64,000 nucleotides of DNA, taken from an uncultured Clostridia bacterium (GTDB taxonomy: Bacteria; Bacillota; Clostridia; Oscillospirales; Acutalibacteraceae). The notes under the pieces are model-generated. The model saw only the letters and a program-made list of their open reading frames with translations. It made no database searches and was not told the origin of the DNA. Position 1 is the stretch's first letter. Each line of letters begins with the position of its first letter. Below are positions 36,939 through 46,233 of the stretch, one piece after another. The position numbers were made by a program, and so were the translations under genes. Location: NCBI GenBank assembly GCA_947632335.1, contig CANROX010000003.1, positions 23,056 through 87,055 of the forward strand. Direction: 5' to 3'.

Positions 36939-37145
36939 ATGATTAATACCAACAAAATTAAAGGAAGAATGAAAGAACTTGAAATTACACAAGCAGATGT
37001 CGCGAAAGCGTTAAATATTGCACAGCCAACTGCTAATCAGAAAATTAATAATGCAAGACCTTTTGACTTAGAAGAGGCGGAACTATTGGCAAATCTTTTA
37101 AAAATTAATGCTGGTGATTTTGCAACTTATTTTTTTGCAAATTAA
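36939..37145 (+). CDS. Cro-like regulator, small HTH protein
   Basis: The 68-residue protein is a single HTH domain (GRMKELEITQADVAKALNIAQPTANQKINNARPF). It is the first rightward gene, 16 bases after operator O4, with GAAGAGGTG 7 bases before ATG. It should act opposite the CI-like protein in the lytic direction. A fifth operator copy lies directly after its stop codon. Confidence 0.85.
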   Translation: MINTNKIKGRMKELEITQADVAKALNIAQPTANQKINNARPFDLEEAELLANLLKINAGDFATYFFAN

Positions 37146-37146
37146 G

Positions 37147-37159
37147 TTGCGAAATGCAA
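37147..37159. promoter_or_regulatory. Fifth TTGC-N5-GCAA operator after the cro-like gene
   Basis: TTGCGAAATGCAA, a perfect match to the switch palindrome, starts 1 base after the cro-like stop codon. It lies 224 bases from O4, a distance that would allow DNA looping or a roadblock to early transcription. Confidence 0.6.
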
Positions 37160-37228
37160 CATTAATAAAGGGAGAAATAAGACGCCTTTTATCACATTAA
37201 AAAAACAAACAGAAAGAAGGTGAATACA

Positions 37229-37426
37229 ATGCCAAGAGAAAAGGACCTTTATAGAGATAACTTGGAAAGGCTGGATAAGGCTTTTCCGGATCGAGAAGTA
37301 CTTAGTTATATTGATATATCGAGATATACTGGTATGTCAAAATCTACTGTTCAGAGGAGATTTCGGAGGTTAAGAAAACTTGGCGGAATATCAAAATGCA
37401 CAGTTGCCAGAGAGTTGGCGGATTAA
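37229..37426 (+). CDS. Small HTH-type phage protein
   Basis: The 65-residue basic protein contains a helix-turn-helix-like region (LSYIDISRYTGMSKSTVQRRF). It could be an excisionase or an early regulator; I cannot tell which. ATG at 37229 has GAAGGTG 7 bases upstream. Part of the early gene set after cro. Confidence 0.6.
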   Translation: MPREKDLYRDNLERLDKAFPDREVLSYIDISRYTGMSKSTVQRRFRRLRKLGGISKCTVARELAD

Positions 37427-37452
37427 TGTAGAAATGAAGGGAAGTGAAAACA

Positions 37453-37674
37453 TTGAGCAGGTCAAGTTGCAGGGGTTGTTATTTCTACCGACCTTTATCT
37501 GGTTGTAAACCAAATGTACTAGGATACGGATGTCATTATCTTCTAATGACAGGCGAAAAAAGAGATTGCGATCCTGCGAAATGCGATAAAAAACGAACAC
37601 AAAAGAAAAAAAAGACCGCACAGAGGGTGGATTTTCTGTACGGCCTAATAGAATTTAACCTACTTATATTATAG
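37453..37674 (+). CDS. Small cysteine-rich phage protein
   Basis: The 73-residue protein has six cysteines near the N-terminus (SCRGCYFY, GCKPNVLG, GCHYLL, CDPAKC), which suggest one or two zinc sites, then a Lys-rich stretch (KKRTQKKKK). Similar small proteins are common in early regions of Clostridia prophages; the function is unknown. TTG at 37453 is preferred (GGGAAGTG 6 bases upstream); a GTG at 37444 lies too near that site. Confidence 0.55.
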   Translation: MSRSSCRGCYFYRPLSGCKPNVLGYGCHYLLMTGEKRDCDPAKCDKKRTQKKKKTAQRVDFLYGLIEFNLLIL

Positions 37675-37707
37675 CAGATTAAGAAATAAAAATCAAGAGG
37701 AGAAACT

Positions 37708-37854
37708 ATGTTAAAGACAATTCTTAGTTGTGCATTAATATGCACAGTATTTAACTTTCTTCTTATAGTAGTTAGTTACATATTTTCTGTTTACTATAAG
37801 TTAAGGACAGGTTGTAGTTGGAAAACAGCCTTTAAAAAATTCGATGTTTACTAA
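37708..37854 (+). CDS. Small membrane protein, 48 residues
   Basis: ATG preceded by AGAGGAG at 6 bases. The N-terminal 30 residues are hydrophobic (a membrane helix, ICTVFNFLLIVVSYIFSVYY); the rest is basic. Not recognised. Tiny membrane proteins are frequent in early phage operons. Confidence 0.5.
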   Translation: MLKTILSCALICTVFNFLLIVVSYIFSVYYKLRTGCSWKTAFKKFDVY

Positions 37855-37871
37855 AAAAGGAGTAAAAAAAT

Positions 37872-38213
37872 ATGGAAATTACAGTTAATATCAACGCCGA
37901 TGTATTAGCAGAGTCAATTAACAATTTGGCAATAGCTATTAGAGATAGCAAAATTTTAGATAGTACAAAAGATAGCACTATTCAAGCCAAAACTATGATA
38001 GGGTCGCAAAAGTTAGACCCTAAGATGGTTCAAGAGAAAGCAGAAGAAAATACGATATACAAGATTGAAGACATAAGATCTGCTTTTGCTACATTTGCCA
38101 AAGCAAAAGGCAAGGACAAGGCTAAGGAAATATTAGCAAAATTCAGTGCTAGTAAAGTCACAGAAATTAAAGAAAGAGACTACAACCAAGTGATGAAAGT
38201 ATTGGAGGAATAA
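37872..38213 (+). CDS. Phage protein of unknown function, 113 residues
   Basis: AAAGGAG precedes the ATG. The N-terminal part (ITVNINADVLAESINNLAIAIR) is beta/alpha and the C-terminal part (about 65-110) is helical (IEDIRSAFATFAKAKGKDKAKEIL), like proteins found just before the DUF2800-DUF2815-polymerase cassette in Clostridia phages. It may belong to the recombination/replication module. It ends 3 bases before the next start. Confidence 0.6.
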   Translation: MEITVNINADVLAESINNLAIAIRDSKILDSTKDSTIQAKTMIGSQKLDPKMVQEKAEENTIYKIEDIRSAFATFAKAKGKDKAKEILAKFSASKVTEIKERDYNQVMKVLEE

Positions 38214-38215
38214 CA

Positions 38216-39394
38216 ATGCCAGAAGTACATGCGAGACTTTCAGCCTCTGGGAGTAAAAAGTGGCTGAACTGTCCTGGTTCTATTCAAATGGAAGAGACTT
38301 TTCAAGATAACTCATCACTATTTGCAAAGGAAGGTACAACTGCGCACGCATTGGGGGAGGCTAAAATTAAATTAGCTTTAAATCAGTACAACAGGGTTAA
38401 ATATCATAACGCTATTAAAAACCTTGAAATTACAGAAGATATGGAAGAATACACAGAAGATTACAAAGATTTTGTAATCGAAATATTCAATGCTGCAAAA
38501 GGCAAAACTTCTGATTCATTAATTTATATTGAAAAAATGCTTGATTTTTCTCTGTGGGTTCCGGATGGATTCGGTACCGGTGATGTAGTAATAGTGGGTG
38601 ACGGCACACTTGAAATCATTGATTTAAAATACGGCAACGGCGTTAGAGTATCTGCCGAAAATAATTCACAAATGCGATTGTATGCACTGGGGGCTATAAA
38701 TGCATTCGATTATCTCTATGATATTAAACAAATTAGGATGACAATTTATCAGCCAAGAATGGATAACATCAGTACAGAAACCATTAGCATTGCTAAGTTA
38801 ATAGCCTGGGGTGAAGAAGTCAGAGAGAAGGCTGCAATTGCTAATGATGACAAGGTAACAGAATGCATTGCCGGTGATCACTGTGATTCTGGTTTCTGTA
38901 GAGCCAGGGCCGTATGCAGATCATACGCAGAAAAAAGGCAAAAATTAGCGGTATATGATTTTAAAAGACCAGCAAAGCTATCAGTGGAAGAGATAGCCGA
39001 TATTATCGACCAGGCCGATAAAATCAGTAAATGGGTCAAGACGGTTAACGATTATGCACTAGACCAAGCCCTTAACCACGGAGTAGAAATTCCAGGTTTT
39101 AAATTGGTGGAGGGCAGAAGTAACAGAAAGTATGCAAAAGATGAATCAGAAATTGTTGCGCACCTTAAGTCTCTAGGTTATCAAGAGGATGATATTTACA
39201 CGAGATCGTTAAAAACGATATCTAATATGGAAAAGTTACTAGGTAAGAAAACTTTTAATGATGTTTTGGGTGATTATGTGGTCAAGCCACAGGGCAAACC
39301 AACTCTTGTACATATTAATGATAAAAGACCGGCAATAAATTCAGTTAACCAAGCAACTGAAGACTTTAAAGATATAACAAATAAAGGAGAATAG
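38216..39394 (+). CDS. DUF2800 protein, RecB/Cas4-like nuclease family
   Basis: The 392-residue protein starts with HARLSASGSKKWLNCPGSIQ, the DUF2800 signature. It has a PD-(D/E)xK-like core: TGDVVIVGDGTLEIIDLKYG with the D-x-K of the active site, and QMRLYALGA after it. The cysteines near residues 220-240 (CIAGDHCDSGFCRARAVCRSY) could bind an Fe-S cluster, as in Cas4 and AddB. It probably processes DNA ends in phage replication or recombination, paired with the DUF2815 protein that follows. Confidence 0.82.
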   Translation: MPEVHARLSASGSKKWLNCPGSIQMEETFQDNSSLFAKEGTTAHALGEAKIKLALNQYNRVKYHNAIKNLEITEDMEEYTEDYKDFVIEIFNAAKGKTSDSLIYIEKMLDFSLWVPDGFGTGDVVIVGDGTLEIIDLKYGNGVRVSAENNSQMRLYALGAINAFDYLYDIKQIRMTIYQPRMDNISTETISIAKLIAWGEEVREKAAIANDDKVTECIAGDHCDSGFCRARAVCRSYAEKRQKLAVYDFKRPAKLSVEEIADIIDQADKISKWVKTVNDYALDQALNHGVEIPGFKLVEGRSNRKYAKDESEIVAHLKSLGYQEDDIYTRSLKTISNMEKLLGKKTFNDVLGDYVVKPQGKPTLVHINDKRPAINSVNQATEDFKDITNKGE

Positions 39395-39399
39395 TAATT

Positions 39400-39954
39400 A
39401 TGACAAATACTAATGATTCAACAAAGGTGATTACAGGTAGGGTGAGATTTTCTTATGCTCATGTATTTGAGCCTACAAGTATCAACGGCAGCGAAGAGAA
39501 ATACAGTGTGTCCATTCTTATTGACAAGAAAGATACAAAGACAATTACAGACATTGAAAAAGCTGTTGAGCTTGCAACACAAACAGGAGTTTCAAAGTTT
39601 AGTGGCAAAATTCCGGCAAAACTGAAGAAACCTCTCAGAGATGGTGATGAAGAAAGAGAAGATGATGAAAACTACAAAGGTAAGTACTTTATCAATGCAA
39701 ATGCAAAGACAAGACCCGGACTTATTGATATCAATGGTAGAGCCATTATTGACCCAACGGAATTTTACAGCGGATGCTATGGTTACGCTTCAATCACATT
39801 CTATGCATTTAATTCAAACGGTAATAAAGGTATTGCATGTGGACTTAACAATATTATGAAAACAGAGGACGGAGAGCCGCTTGGTGGTAGGGCAAAGGCA
39901 GAGGATGACTTTGCAGATTTCATTTCCGAGGATAAAGATGATTTTCTGGACTAA
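39400..39954 (+). CDS. DUF2815 protein, ssDNA-binding-like
   Basis: The 184-residue protein shows the DUF2815 pattern: VITGRVRFSYAHVFEP near the start, then KYSVSILIDKKD, and a highly acidic C-terminus (EDDFADFISEDKDDFLD) like that of single-strand DNA-binding proteins. An OB-fold-type DNA-binding role in replication or recombination is likely for the family. It sits between the nuclease-like gene and the DNA polymerase, and its stop overlaps the polymerase start (TAATGA). Confidence 0.8.
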   Translation: MTNTNDSTKVITGRVRFSYAHVFEPTSINGSEEKYSVSILIDKKDTKTITDIEKAVELATQTGVSKFSGKIPAKLKKPLRDGDEEREDDENYKGKYFINANAKTRPGLIDINGRAIIDPTEFYSGCYGYASITFYAFNSNGNKGIACGLNNIMKTEDGEPLGGRAKAEDDFADFISEDKDDFLD

Positions 39955-41897
39955 TGAGAGAGTTAAGCATTGATATAGAAACCTATAGCAGTGTTAATCT
40001 ATCAAAATCAGGTGTATATGCTTATGCAGATGCACCTGATTTTACAATCCTACTTTTTGCATACGCATTTGATGATGAAGAAGTAAAGATAATAGATACT
40101 GCTAACGGCGAAAAGATACCTGATAATATCATTTATGAACTAACAAATAAAAAAACAATAAAAACAGCATTTAATGCGAACTTCGAACGAACCTGCTTAA
40201 AGAGATTTTTGAACAAAGAAATGCCACCGGAACAATGGCATTGTACGATGGTACACTGTTCAGAACTAGGACTTCCAAGATCCTTGGCAAGTGTAGCTAA
40301 GGTCTTAGGTCTTCCCGAACAGAAGGATAGAGCCGGTAAGGTTTGTATTGACTTTTTTTCAAAACCTTGTAAGCCCACTAAATCTAATGGTGGCAGAACA
40401 AAAAATCTTCCGGAGCACAATAGAGAAAAGTGGGAAATTTTTAAAAACTATTGTGTGCAAGATGTAGTTGTAGAAAGAGAGATTAAACGAAAATTAGCTA
40501 AATTCCCACTACACTCGAAAGAACAAACATTATGGGAATATGACCAGAGAATAATTGACCGTGGTGTTGGTGTAGAAGTAAAGATGGTTCAAAATGCCAT
40601 TAAGTATAGTACATTACACAAAGAAAAGTGCCTTGAACAATCTAGAAAGCTAACGGGTTTAAGTAATCCTAACTCTGTTGTACAGCTAAAAAAGTGGATT
40701 AAAGACAGAACTGGGGATAATTTGGACAGCCTGAATAAAAAGGCTGTTAAAGATATTTTACAGAACAGCAATGATCCACTACTCAGAAAGGTCATATCTC
40801 TTAGGTCAGAACTTTCAAAAACTTCAACAAAGAAATATGAGGCTATGATAAATGGTATATGTAGTGATAATAGAATAAGGGGTATTCTTCAATTCTATGG
40901 TGCAAATCGTACAGGTAGATGGGCTGGAAGACTGGTCCAGGTTCAAAACCTGCCACAAAACCATTTAAGGGATCTGGAGTTTGCAAGAAAAGCAGTTTGT
41001 GACGGCGACTATGAAATGTTTGAAATGCTTTACGATGTGCAAAACACTTTGTCTGAACTTATAAGAACCGCTCTTATTCCTAGCAAGGGAAGACGGTTTA
41101 TTGTGTCTGATTTTTCAGCTATTGAGGCTAGAGTAGTTGCATACTTGTCACAGGAAAGATGGAGAATGAAAGTATTTGAAGACGGGGGAGACATATATTG
41201 TGCGTCAGCTAGTCAAATGTTCGGTGTGCCGGTAGTTAAAAATGGTGTAAACGGACATTTAAGACAGAAAGGCAAGATTGCAGAACTCGCTCTTGGATAC
41301 GGTGGTTCAGTAGGGGCATTAAAATCCATGGGTGCTTTAGAAATGGGTTTAAAGGAAGAAGAACTGCAACCACTGGTAGAGACCTGGAGAGAAGCTAATC
41401 CACATATAGTTTCATTCTGGAAAAAATGTGAACGATCCGCTATGTTAGCTATCAAGGGACAGCCGCAAAAATTAGAGTGTGGAGTTTCCTTTTACAGAAA
41501 ATCCGGCTTTTTATTTGTAGGATTACCCTCAGGTAGAAATTTAGCGTATGTTAAACCTCAGATAGGTGTAAACAAGTTTGGAAGTCCATCAATAACATAT
41601 ATGGGTATGAATCGAACAAAGAATACATGGGAAAGACTTGAAACATTTGGCGGTAAGATTGTAGAGAATATTGTACAAGGTTTTGCTAGGGACTGTCTGG
41701 CTGAATCAATTATAAGATTGGAGGATAGAGGCCTTCAATGTAACTTCCATGTACACGATGAAGTTATATTAGATGTCCCAAGAGGTGTTTCATCAGCGGA
41801 TGAAGTATCTAAAATTATGAGTGAACCTATTAAATGGGCCAAAGGTTTAGTACTTAGGGCTGAATCCTATGAGACGCCATTTTACAAGAAGGATTAG
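39954..41897 (+). CDS. Phage DNA polymerase, family A
   Basis: The 647-residue protein has a 3'-5' exonuclease domain at the N-terminus (LSIDIETYSSVN, with the D-x-E of Exo I). The polymerase palm and fingers follow: motif A DFSAIEARVVAYLSQE, motif B-like KIAELALGYGGSVGALK and motif C HVHDEVILDVP. The RTGRWAGR motif is in the thumb/palm region. It lacks the 5'-3' exonuclease of PolI, as phage enzymes do. It replicates the phage genome together with the downstream primase-helicase. Confidence 0.94.
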   Translation: MRELSIDIETYSSVNLSKSGVYAYADAPDFTILLFAYAFDDEEVKIIDTANGEKIPDNIIYELTNKKTIKTAFNANFERTCLKRFLNKEMPPEQWHCTMVHCSELGLPRSLASVAKVLGLPEQKDRAGKVCIDFFSKPCKPTKSNGGRTKNLPEHNREKWEIFKNYCVQDVVVEREIKRKLAKFPLHSKEQTLWEYDQRIIDRGVGVEVKMVQNAIKYSTLHKEKCLEQSRKLTGLSNPNSVVQLKKWIKDRTGDNLDSLNKKAVKDILQNSNDPLLRKVISLRSELSKTSTKKYEAMINGICSDNRIRGILQFYGANRTGRWAGRLVQVQNLPQNHLRDLEFARKAVCDGDYEMFEMLYDVQNTLSELIRTALIPSKGRRFIVSDFSAIEARVVAYLSQERWRMKVFEDGGDIYCASASQMFGVPVVKNGVNGHLRQKGKIAELALGYGGSVGALKSMGALEMGLKEEELQPLVETWREANPHIVSFWKKCERSAMLAIKGQPQKLECGVSFYRKSGFLFVGLPSGRNLAYVKPQIGVNKFGSPSITYMGMNRTKNTWERLETFGGKIVENIVQGFARDCLAESIIRLEDRGLQCNFHVHDEVILDVPRGVSSADEVSKIMSEPIKWAKGLVLRAESYETPFYKKD

Positions 41898-41914
41898 GAG
41901 AGGCGAATAGTAAC

Positions 41915-44317
41915 ATGAGAAAATTCAGTATTGCAACTGGTCTAAGTAAAAACACAAAGTTATGGAAAAACTGTACTATCACTTGGAAAGAACTTCTGCA
42001 AAGACTTGAGCAAACGACAAGAACACCTGAAACCCAAGGTGAATACAAGAATTTACCTAAATCAAGGCAAGATAGTATCAAAGATGTAGGTGGTTTCGTT
42101 GGAGGTAATTTAAAAAATGGTAGAAGAAAAAGGGAAAATGTAAACTACCGTTCAATAATTACCCTTGATGCAGATTTTGCATGTGAGGATTTTTGTGAAA
42201 TTGTTGATATGTTTGCAGAATATACCTATTGCATTTATTCCACACACAAGCATACTACAGAAAAACCAAGGTTAAGATTAATAATACCGCTGTCAAGAGA
42301 TTGTACTGCTGAAGAATACGAAGCTGTGGCTAGGAGAATAGCAGAAGATATAGGCATAGATATGTTTGATGATACGACATACCAACCTCAGAGGTTAATG
42401 TACTGGGCCAGTACAAGTATTGATGGTGAATACATATTCAAACACGCAGATAATAAACTGCTCAATGTTGATAAGGTTCTTAATACTTATACAGACTGGA
42501 AAGATGTATCACAGTGGCCCACTTCATCACGCACTATTAAAAATAAAGAAAGATTACTTAAAAAACAAGAAGACCCGACAGCTAAAAAAGGTGTTATAGG
42601 TGCATTTTGTCGTACATATAGTGTTAGAGATGTAATATCAAAATTTCTGTCAGAGGTATACTCACCTTGTGAAAATACCAACAGATATACTTTTATCAGC
42701 GGCAGCACTTCGGCCGGTCTTGTTATCTATGAAGATGGCAAGTTTGCATATTCAAATCATGCAACAGATCCGGCAGGTGGAACACTCTGTAATGCATTTG
42801 ACCTTGTAAGGATACATAAATTCAGTGAGCTAGATGACAACGCAAAAGAGGGCACCCCGGCATCAAAAATGCCCTCATATTTAGCTATGCAAGAATATGC
42901 ATCAAAAGACAAAGAAGTAAGAATGCTAATGCATAAAGAACGTACACAGTCTTGTACAGAAGATTTTTCCAGTATTTTAGAACAAGAAAAACGCAATGAT
43001 GAGTGGATACTAGAATTATCAACAGATGGCAAGAACAACAATCTTCCTACCATTGATAATTGCCTAAAAATCTTTAAGAACGATATTCAGTTAAAAGGCA
43101 AAATGGCATATAACTCATTCACCAGAAGACATACGGCAATAGGTGTATTGCCATGGGACAAATCGGATGAACAGAGAGAATGGACTGATACAGATGACGC
43201 AGGACTCAGACACTACACAGAGAGTATATATGGCATCAAGAGTAAAGCATCAATTCAGGATGCGTGGGCTTTGGTCAGTATGGCTAACCAGTACAATCCA
43301 GTATACGATTATCTAAGCAATCTTAAATGGGATGGAGTCAAGCGAGCAGAGAACTTATTTATTGACTACCTAGGGGCTGATGACAATCTGTATACACGGG
43401 CTTCAACAAGAAAAATGCTTGTTGCAGCAGTAGCAAGAATTTTCGACCCTGGTATTAAATATGACAATGTACTTGTACTTGTAGGTCCGCAAGGTTGTGG
43501 CAAAAGTTACATAGTAAGCAGGCTGGGAAAAGATTGGTTTAGTGATACACTTACAACTGTACAAGGCAAAGAGGCATATGAACAGTTACAAGGATTCTGG
43601 ATAATAGAAATTGCCGAACTTTCAGCACTTAGGAGAAATGAAGTAGAAGCTGTAAAACACTTTATAGCAAAGTCAAAGGACGCATACAGAGCCGCATACA
43701 GCCATCACACAGAAATAAAAAAAAGGCAGTGCATTTTTGTCGGCACAACCAACCAACACGAATTTTTGCGGGATACAACGGGTAATAGACGTTTTTTTCC
43801 AATTGATGTGCACATAGAAAAAGCTACAAAAAGTATTTTTGAGGACTTAACAGATTGTGAGATTGACCAAATCTGGGCGGAGGCTGTGCATTTATACAGG
43901 CAAGGCGAGAGGCTGTATATGGATACAGATCAGTTACGTAAATTATCTGAAGAAGAACAGAACCAGCACTTTGAGGAAAGCCCCTTATCTGGTGATGTAA
44001 TTAAATATCTGAATACTTTGCTACCTGAGAAATGGGCAAAAATGGACCTTAATGACAGAAGGCTATTTCTTAATGGTAATGATTTTGGAATTAAGGAAAA
44101 AGGAACAGTTCTCAGGAATAAGGTATGCCCGCTGGAAGTATGGTGTGAGGCTTTTGGCGGTGACAGAAAAGATTTTACTTATCAGAAGAGCAAAGAGATT
44201 AGGGATATAATTTTACGAACAGGGGAATGGGAAAAAGTGAAAAACAATTTTAAATTTGGGGATATTTATGGCAGACAAAGAGGTTTTAGACGCAAAGTTC
44301 AACAAAAAAATGTATAA
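41915..44317 (+). CDS. Primase-helicase of the VapE / D5 type
   Basis: The 800-residue protein has an N-terminal archaeo-eukaryotic primase-like domain (about 70-180: RSIITLDADFA with the D-x-D, and KPRLRLIIPLS). The C-terminal part is a VapE/superfamily 3-type helicase with Walker A GPQGCGKSYI (about 520-530) and conserved blocks FWIIEIAELSALRRNEVE and RQCIFVGTTN. Such proteins prime and unwind at phage and plasmid origins. A candidate origin with TGTTGAC copies lies directly downstream. Confidence 0.9.
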   Translation: MRKFSIATGLSKNTKLWKNCTITWKELLQRLEQTTRTPETQGEYKNLPKSRQDSIKDVGGFVGGNLKNGRRKRENVNYRSIITLDADFACEDFCEIVDMFAEYTYCIYSTHKHTTEKPRLRLIIPLSRDCTAEEYEAVARRIAEDIGIDMFDDTTYQPQRLMYWASTSIDGEYIFKHADNKLLNVDKVLNTYTDWKDVSQWPTSSRTIKNKERLLKKQEDPTAKKGVIGAFCRTYSVRDVISKFLSEVYSPCENTNRYTFISGSTSAGLVIYEDGKFAYSNHATDPAGGTLCNAFDLVRIHKFSELDDNAKEGTPASKMPSYLAMQEYASKDKEVRMLMHKERTQSCTEDFSSILEQEKRNDEWILELSTDGKNNNLPTIDNCLKIFKNDIQLKGKMAYNSFTRRHTAIGVLPWDKSDEQREWTDTDDAGLRHYTESIYGIKSKASIQDAWALVSMANQYNPVYDYLSNLKWDGVKRAENLFIDYLGADDNLYTRASTRKMLVAAVARIFDPGIKYDNVLVLVGPQGCGKSYIVSRLGKDWFSDTLTTVQGKEAYEQLQGFWIIEIAELSALRRNEVEAVKHFIAKSKDAYRAAYSHHTEIKKRQCIFVGTTNQHEFLRDTTGNRRFFPIDVHIEKATKSIFEDLTDCEIDQIWAEAVHLYRQGERLYMDTDQLRKLSEEEQNQHFEESPLSGDVIKYLNTLLPEKWAKMDLNDRRLFLNGNDFGIKEKGTVLRNKVCPLEVWCEAFGGDRKDFTYQKSKEIRDIILRTGEWEKVKNNFKFGDIYGRQRGFRRKVQQKNV

Positions 44318-44578
44318 ATCTGTTGACCCTAAAAATGGCTTTAATGTGCGGTTTTTCTATTAAGGTAAACAGGGTCAACAATTTATATATATAGGTATAG
44401 AGAAATAAAGAAATTATAGAAATTATTAATAATAGTAAAATCTATAAATTCTATATATAGCAATAGTATATAGAATTTTTGTTGACTCTGTTGACCAAGC
44501 ACAGAAAAAGCCCATTTTAAAGGGAAAAATGTGGGTAAACATGGTACACATTTTTTAAAATGAAAGGAAATTATAGAA
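44318..44578. other. Candidate phage replication origin
   Basis: A gene-free, very AT-rich stretch follows the primase-helicase. It holds four copies of TGTTGAC: 44321 (+), 44374-44380 (- strand), 44480 (+) and 44489 (+). The first pair forms a perfect 10-bp inverted repeat TGTTGACCCT/AGGGTCAACA. Between them lie an AT-rich block and a 12-bp inverted repeat (44446-44457 and 44467-44478). Iteron-like repeats plus an unwinding-prone block next to replication genes suggest an origin; a purely regulatory role is the alternative. Confidence 0.45.
44446..44478. repeat. 12-bp AT-rich inverted repeat in the candidate origin
   Basis: AAATTCTATATA and TATATAGAATTT with a 9-nt loop; T-rich to the right, so it could also act as a weak terminator. 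Confidence 0.45.
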
Positions 44579-44860
44579 ATGCAAGAGGCGAATATAGAAA
44601 GATATTTAAAAAAAAGCGTGGAGAAAATGGGCGGACTGTGTCTAAAGTTTATATCGGCCAGTATGAGGGGATTACCAGACAGGGTTGTTTTACTTCCAAG
44701 AGGAAGAATTATATTTGCCGAAATAAAAGCGAAGGAGAGAAAGCCAAGACCTGAACAGTTAAGAGTGCATAAAATTTTTAATTCTCTTGGTGCAAAGGTT
44801 TATGTTATTGATAGTAAGGAAAAAGCAAAGGAGGTTCTTAATGAAATTTATACCTCATAA
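44579..44860 (+). CDS. VRR-NUC domain nuclease
   Basis: The 93-residue protein matches the stand-alone phage VRR-NUC family. It has the PD-(D/E)xK elements GLPDRVVLLPRGRIIFAEIKAK (Asp, then E-x-K). It is probably a Holliday-junction or structure-specific nuclease for recombination or packaging. GAAAGGA lies about 10 bases before ATG. It overlaps the next gene by 20 bases and is commonly found just before an SNF2 helicase in such phages. Confidence 0.9.
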   Translation: MQEANIERYLKKSVEKMGGLCLKFISASMRGLPDRVVLLPRGRIIFAEIKAKERKPRPEQLRVHKIFNSLGAKVYVIDSKEKAKEVLNEIYTS

Positions 44861-46232
44861 GTACCAGAGTATGGCTATTGAAAAGATTTACAATACACCG
44901 AGATGTGGACTTTTTCTTGATATGGGACTAGGTAAAACTGTAATAACCTTAACGGCCATAGAAGATTTGATTTATAACCGCTTTGATATTTCAAGGGTTT
45001 TAGTAATAGCGCCTTTAAGAGTTGCAGAAGATACGTGGAGTAGAGAATGTGACAAGTGGGATCATTTACAGAACCTTAATGTAGTTAAAATTTTGGGTAC
45101 ACCACGAAAGAGAAGATTAGCACTGGCACAAGAGGCCGATGTTTACATTATCAACCGTGAAAATGTTGTGTGGTTAGTAAATGAACTTTCAAGTGTGGGT
45201 GATGGTTGGTTTTTTGATATGGTTGTTATTGATGAATTATCAAGCTTCAAGTCACCGAAAGCACAGAGATTCAGGGCTTTGAGGAAATATATAAGCAAAA
45301 GTAAACGAGTTGTGGGGCTTACCGGTACACCTGCACCTAACGGTCTAATTGATTTATGGAGTCAAATGTATTTGATTGACGGTGGAGAAAGGTTAGGTAA
45401 AACTGTTACCGGTTATCGTGAAAGATATTTTACGCCGAATCAAAGAAATCAGACTACGATTTTCAATTACCGGCTAAAGGATAACGCGGAGAAGGCAATT
45501 ATAGCGAAGATTTCCGATATATGCATTTCTATGAAAGCTAATGACTGGTTAGATATGCCTGACAGGATAGATTCAGTAATTCGTGTTAAGATGACACCGA
45601 AACAGTTACAAGATTATGAACAGTTTGAACATGAGATGTATATGGAGTTTGTCGAGGGCGAGGTTACTGCTGCAACTGCAGCAACACTTACAAACAAATT
45701 GCTTCAGTACAGTAATGGTGCGATGTACATGAATAATGGTCAATATGTTGCTGTGAATAATCAGAAGATTGATGCACTTGAAGAATTAATTGATACCGCA
45801 AACGGTAAACCTATTTTATGTTTTTACAGCTTTAGGCATGACCTTCAAAGAATTAAACAAAGGTTTAAATTTGCAAAGACCCTAGAAAGCTCCGCAGATA
45901 TTGAAGCTTGGAATAATGGCGAAATCAAATTATTACTTGCCCATCCGGCTGGAGCAGGTCATGGGCTGAACTTACAAGCTGGTGGTAACATCATTGTGTG
46001 GTATGGGCTAACATGGAGTTTGGAACTTTATCAACAGGCAAATGCAAGACTTTATAGGCAGGGCCAGCAAAATGCAGTAATTATCCATCACTTGATTACT
46101 GAGAATACTTGTGATGAAAGAGTGTTGGCAAGTTTACAGGGAAAGGCAAACGTCCAAGAAGATTTATTGGGATCACTAAAAGCTAAATACAGTAAAGAGG
46201 ACAAGCATCGCATCAGGAGGGAGGTGTTTTAA
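44841..46232 (+). CDS. SNF2/DEAD-type helicase
   Basis: The 463-residue superfamily 2 protein has motif I GLFLDMGLGKTVI, motif II VIDELSSFKS (DEx-like), motif III LTGTPAPNGLIDLWSQMYL and C-terminal motifs HPAGAGHGLNLQAGG and QANARLYRQGQ. The ATG at 44841 follows AAGGAGG at 6 bases. The gene belongs to the phage replication module and acts on DNA, probably in recombination or replication fork handling. It is encoded directly after the VRR-NUC protein. Confidence 0.93.
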   Translation: MKFIPHKYQSMAIEKIYNTPRCGLFLDMGLGKTVITLTAIEDLIYNRFDISRVLVIAPLRVAEDTWSRECDKWDHLQNLNVVKILGTPRKRRLALAQEADVYIINRENVVWLVNELSSVGDGWFFDMVVIDELSSFKSPKAQRFRALRKYISKSKRVVGLTGTPAPNGLIDLWSQMYLIDGGERLGKTVTGYRERYFTPNQRNQTTIFNYRLKDNAEKAIIAKISDICISMKANDWLDMPDRIDSVIRVKMTPKQLQDYEQFEHEMYMEFVEGEVTAATAATLTNKLLQYSNGAMYMNNGQYVAVNNQKIDALEELIDTANGKPILCFYSFRHDLQRIKQRFKFAKTLESSADIEAWNNGEIKLLLAHPAGAGHGLNLQAGGNIIVWYGLTWSLELYQQANARLYRQGQQNAVIIHHLITENTCDERVLASLQGKANVQEDLLGSLKAKYSKEDKHRIRREVF

Positions 46233-46233
46233 G

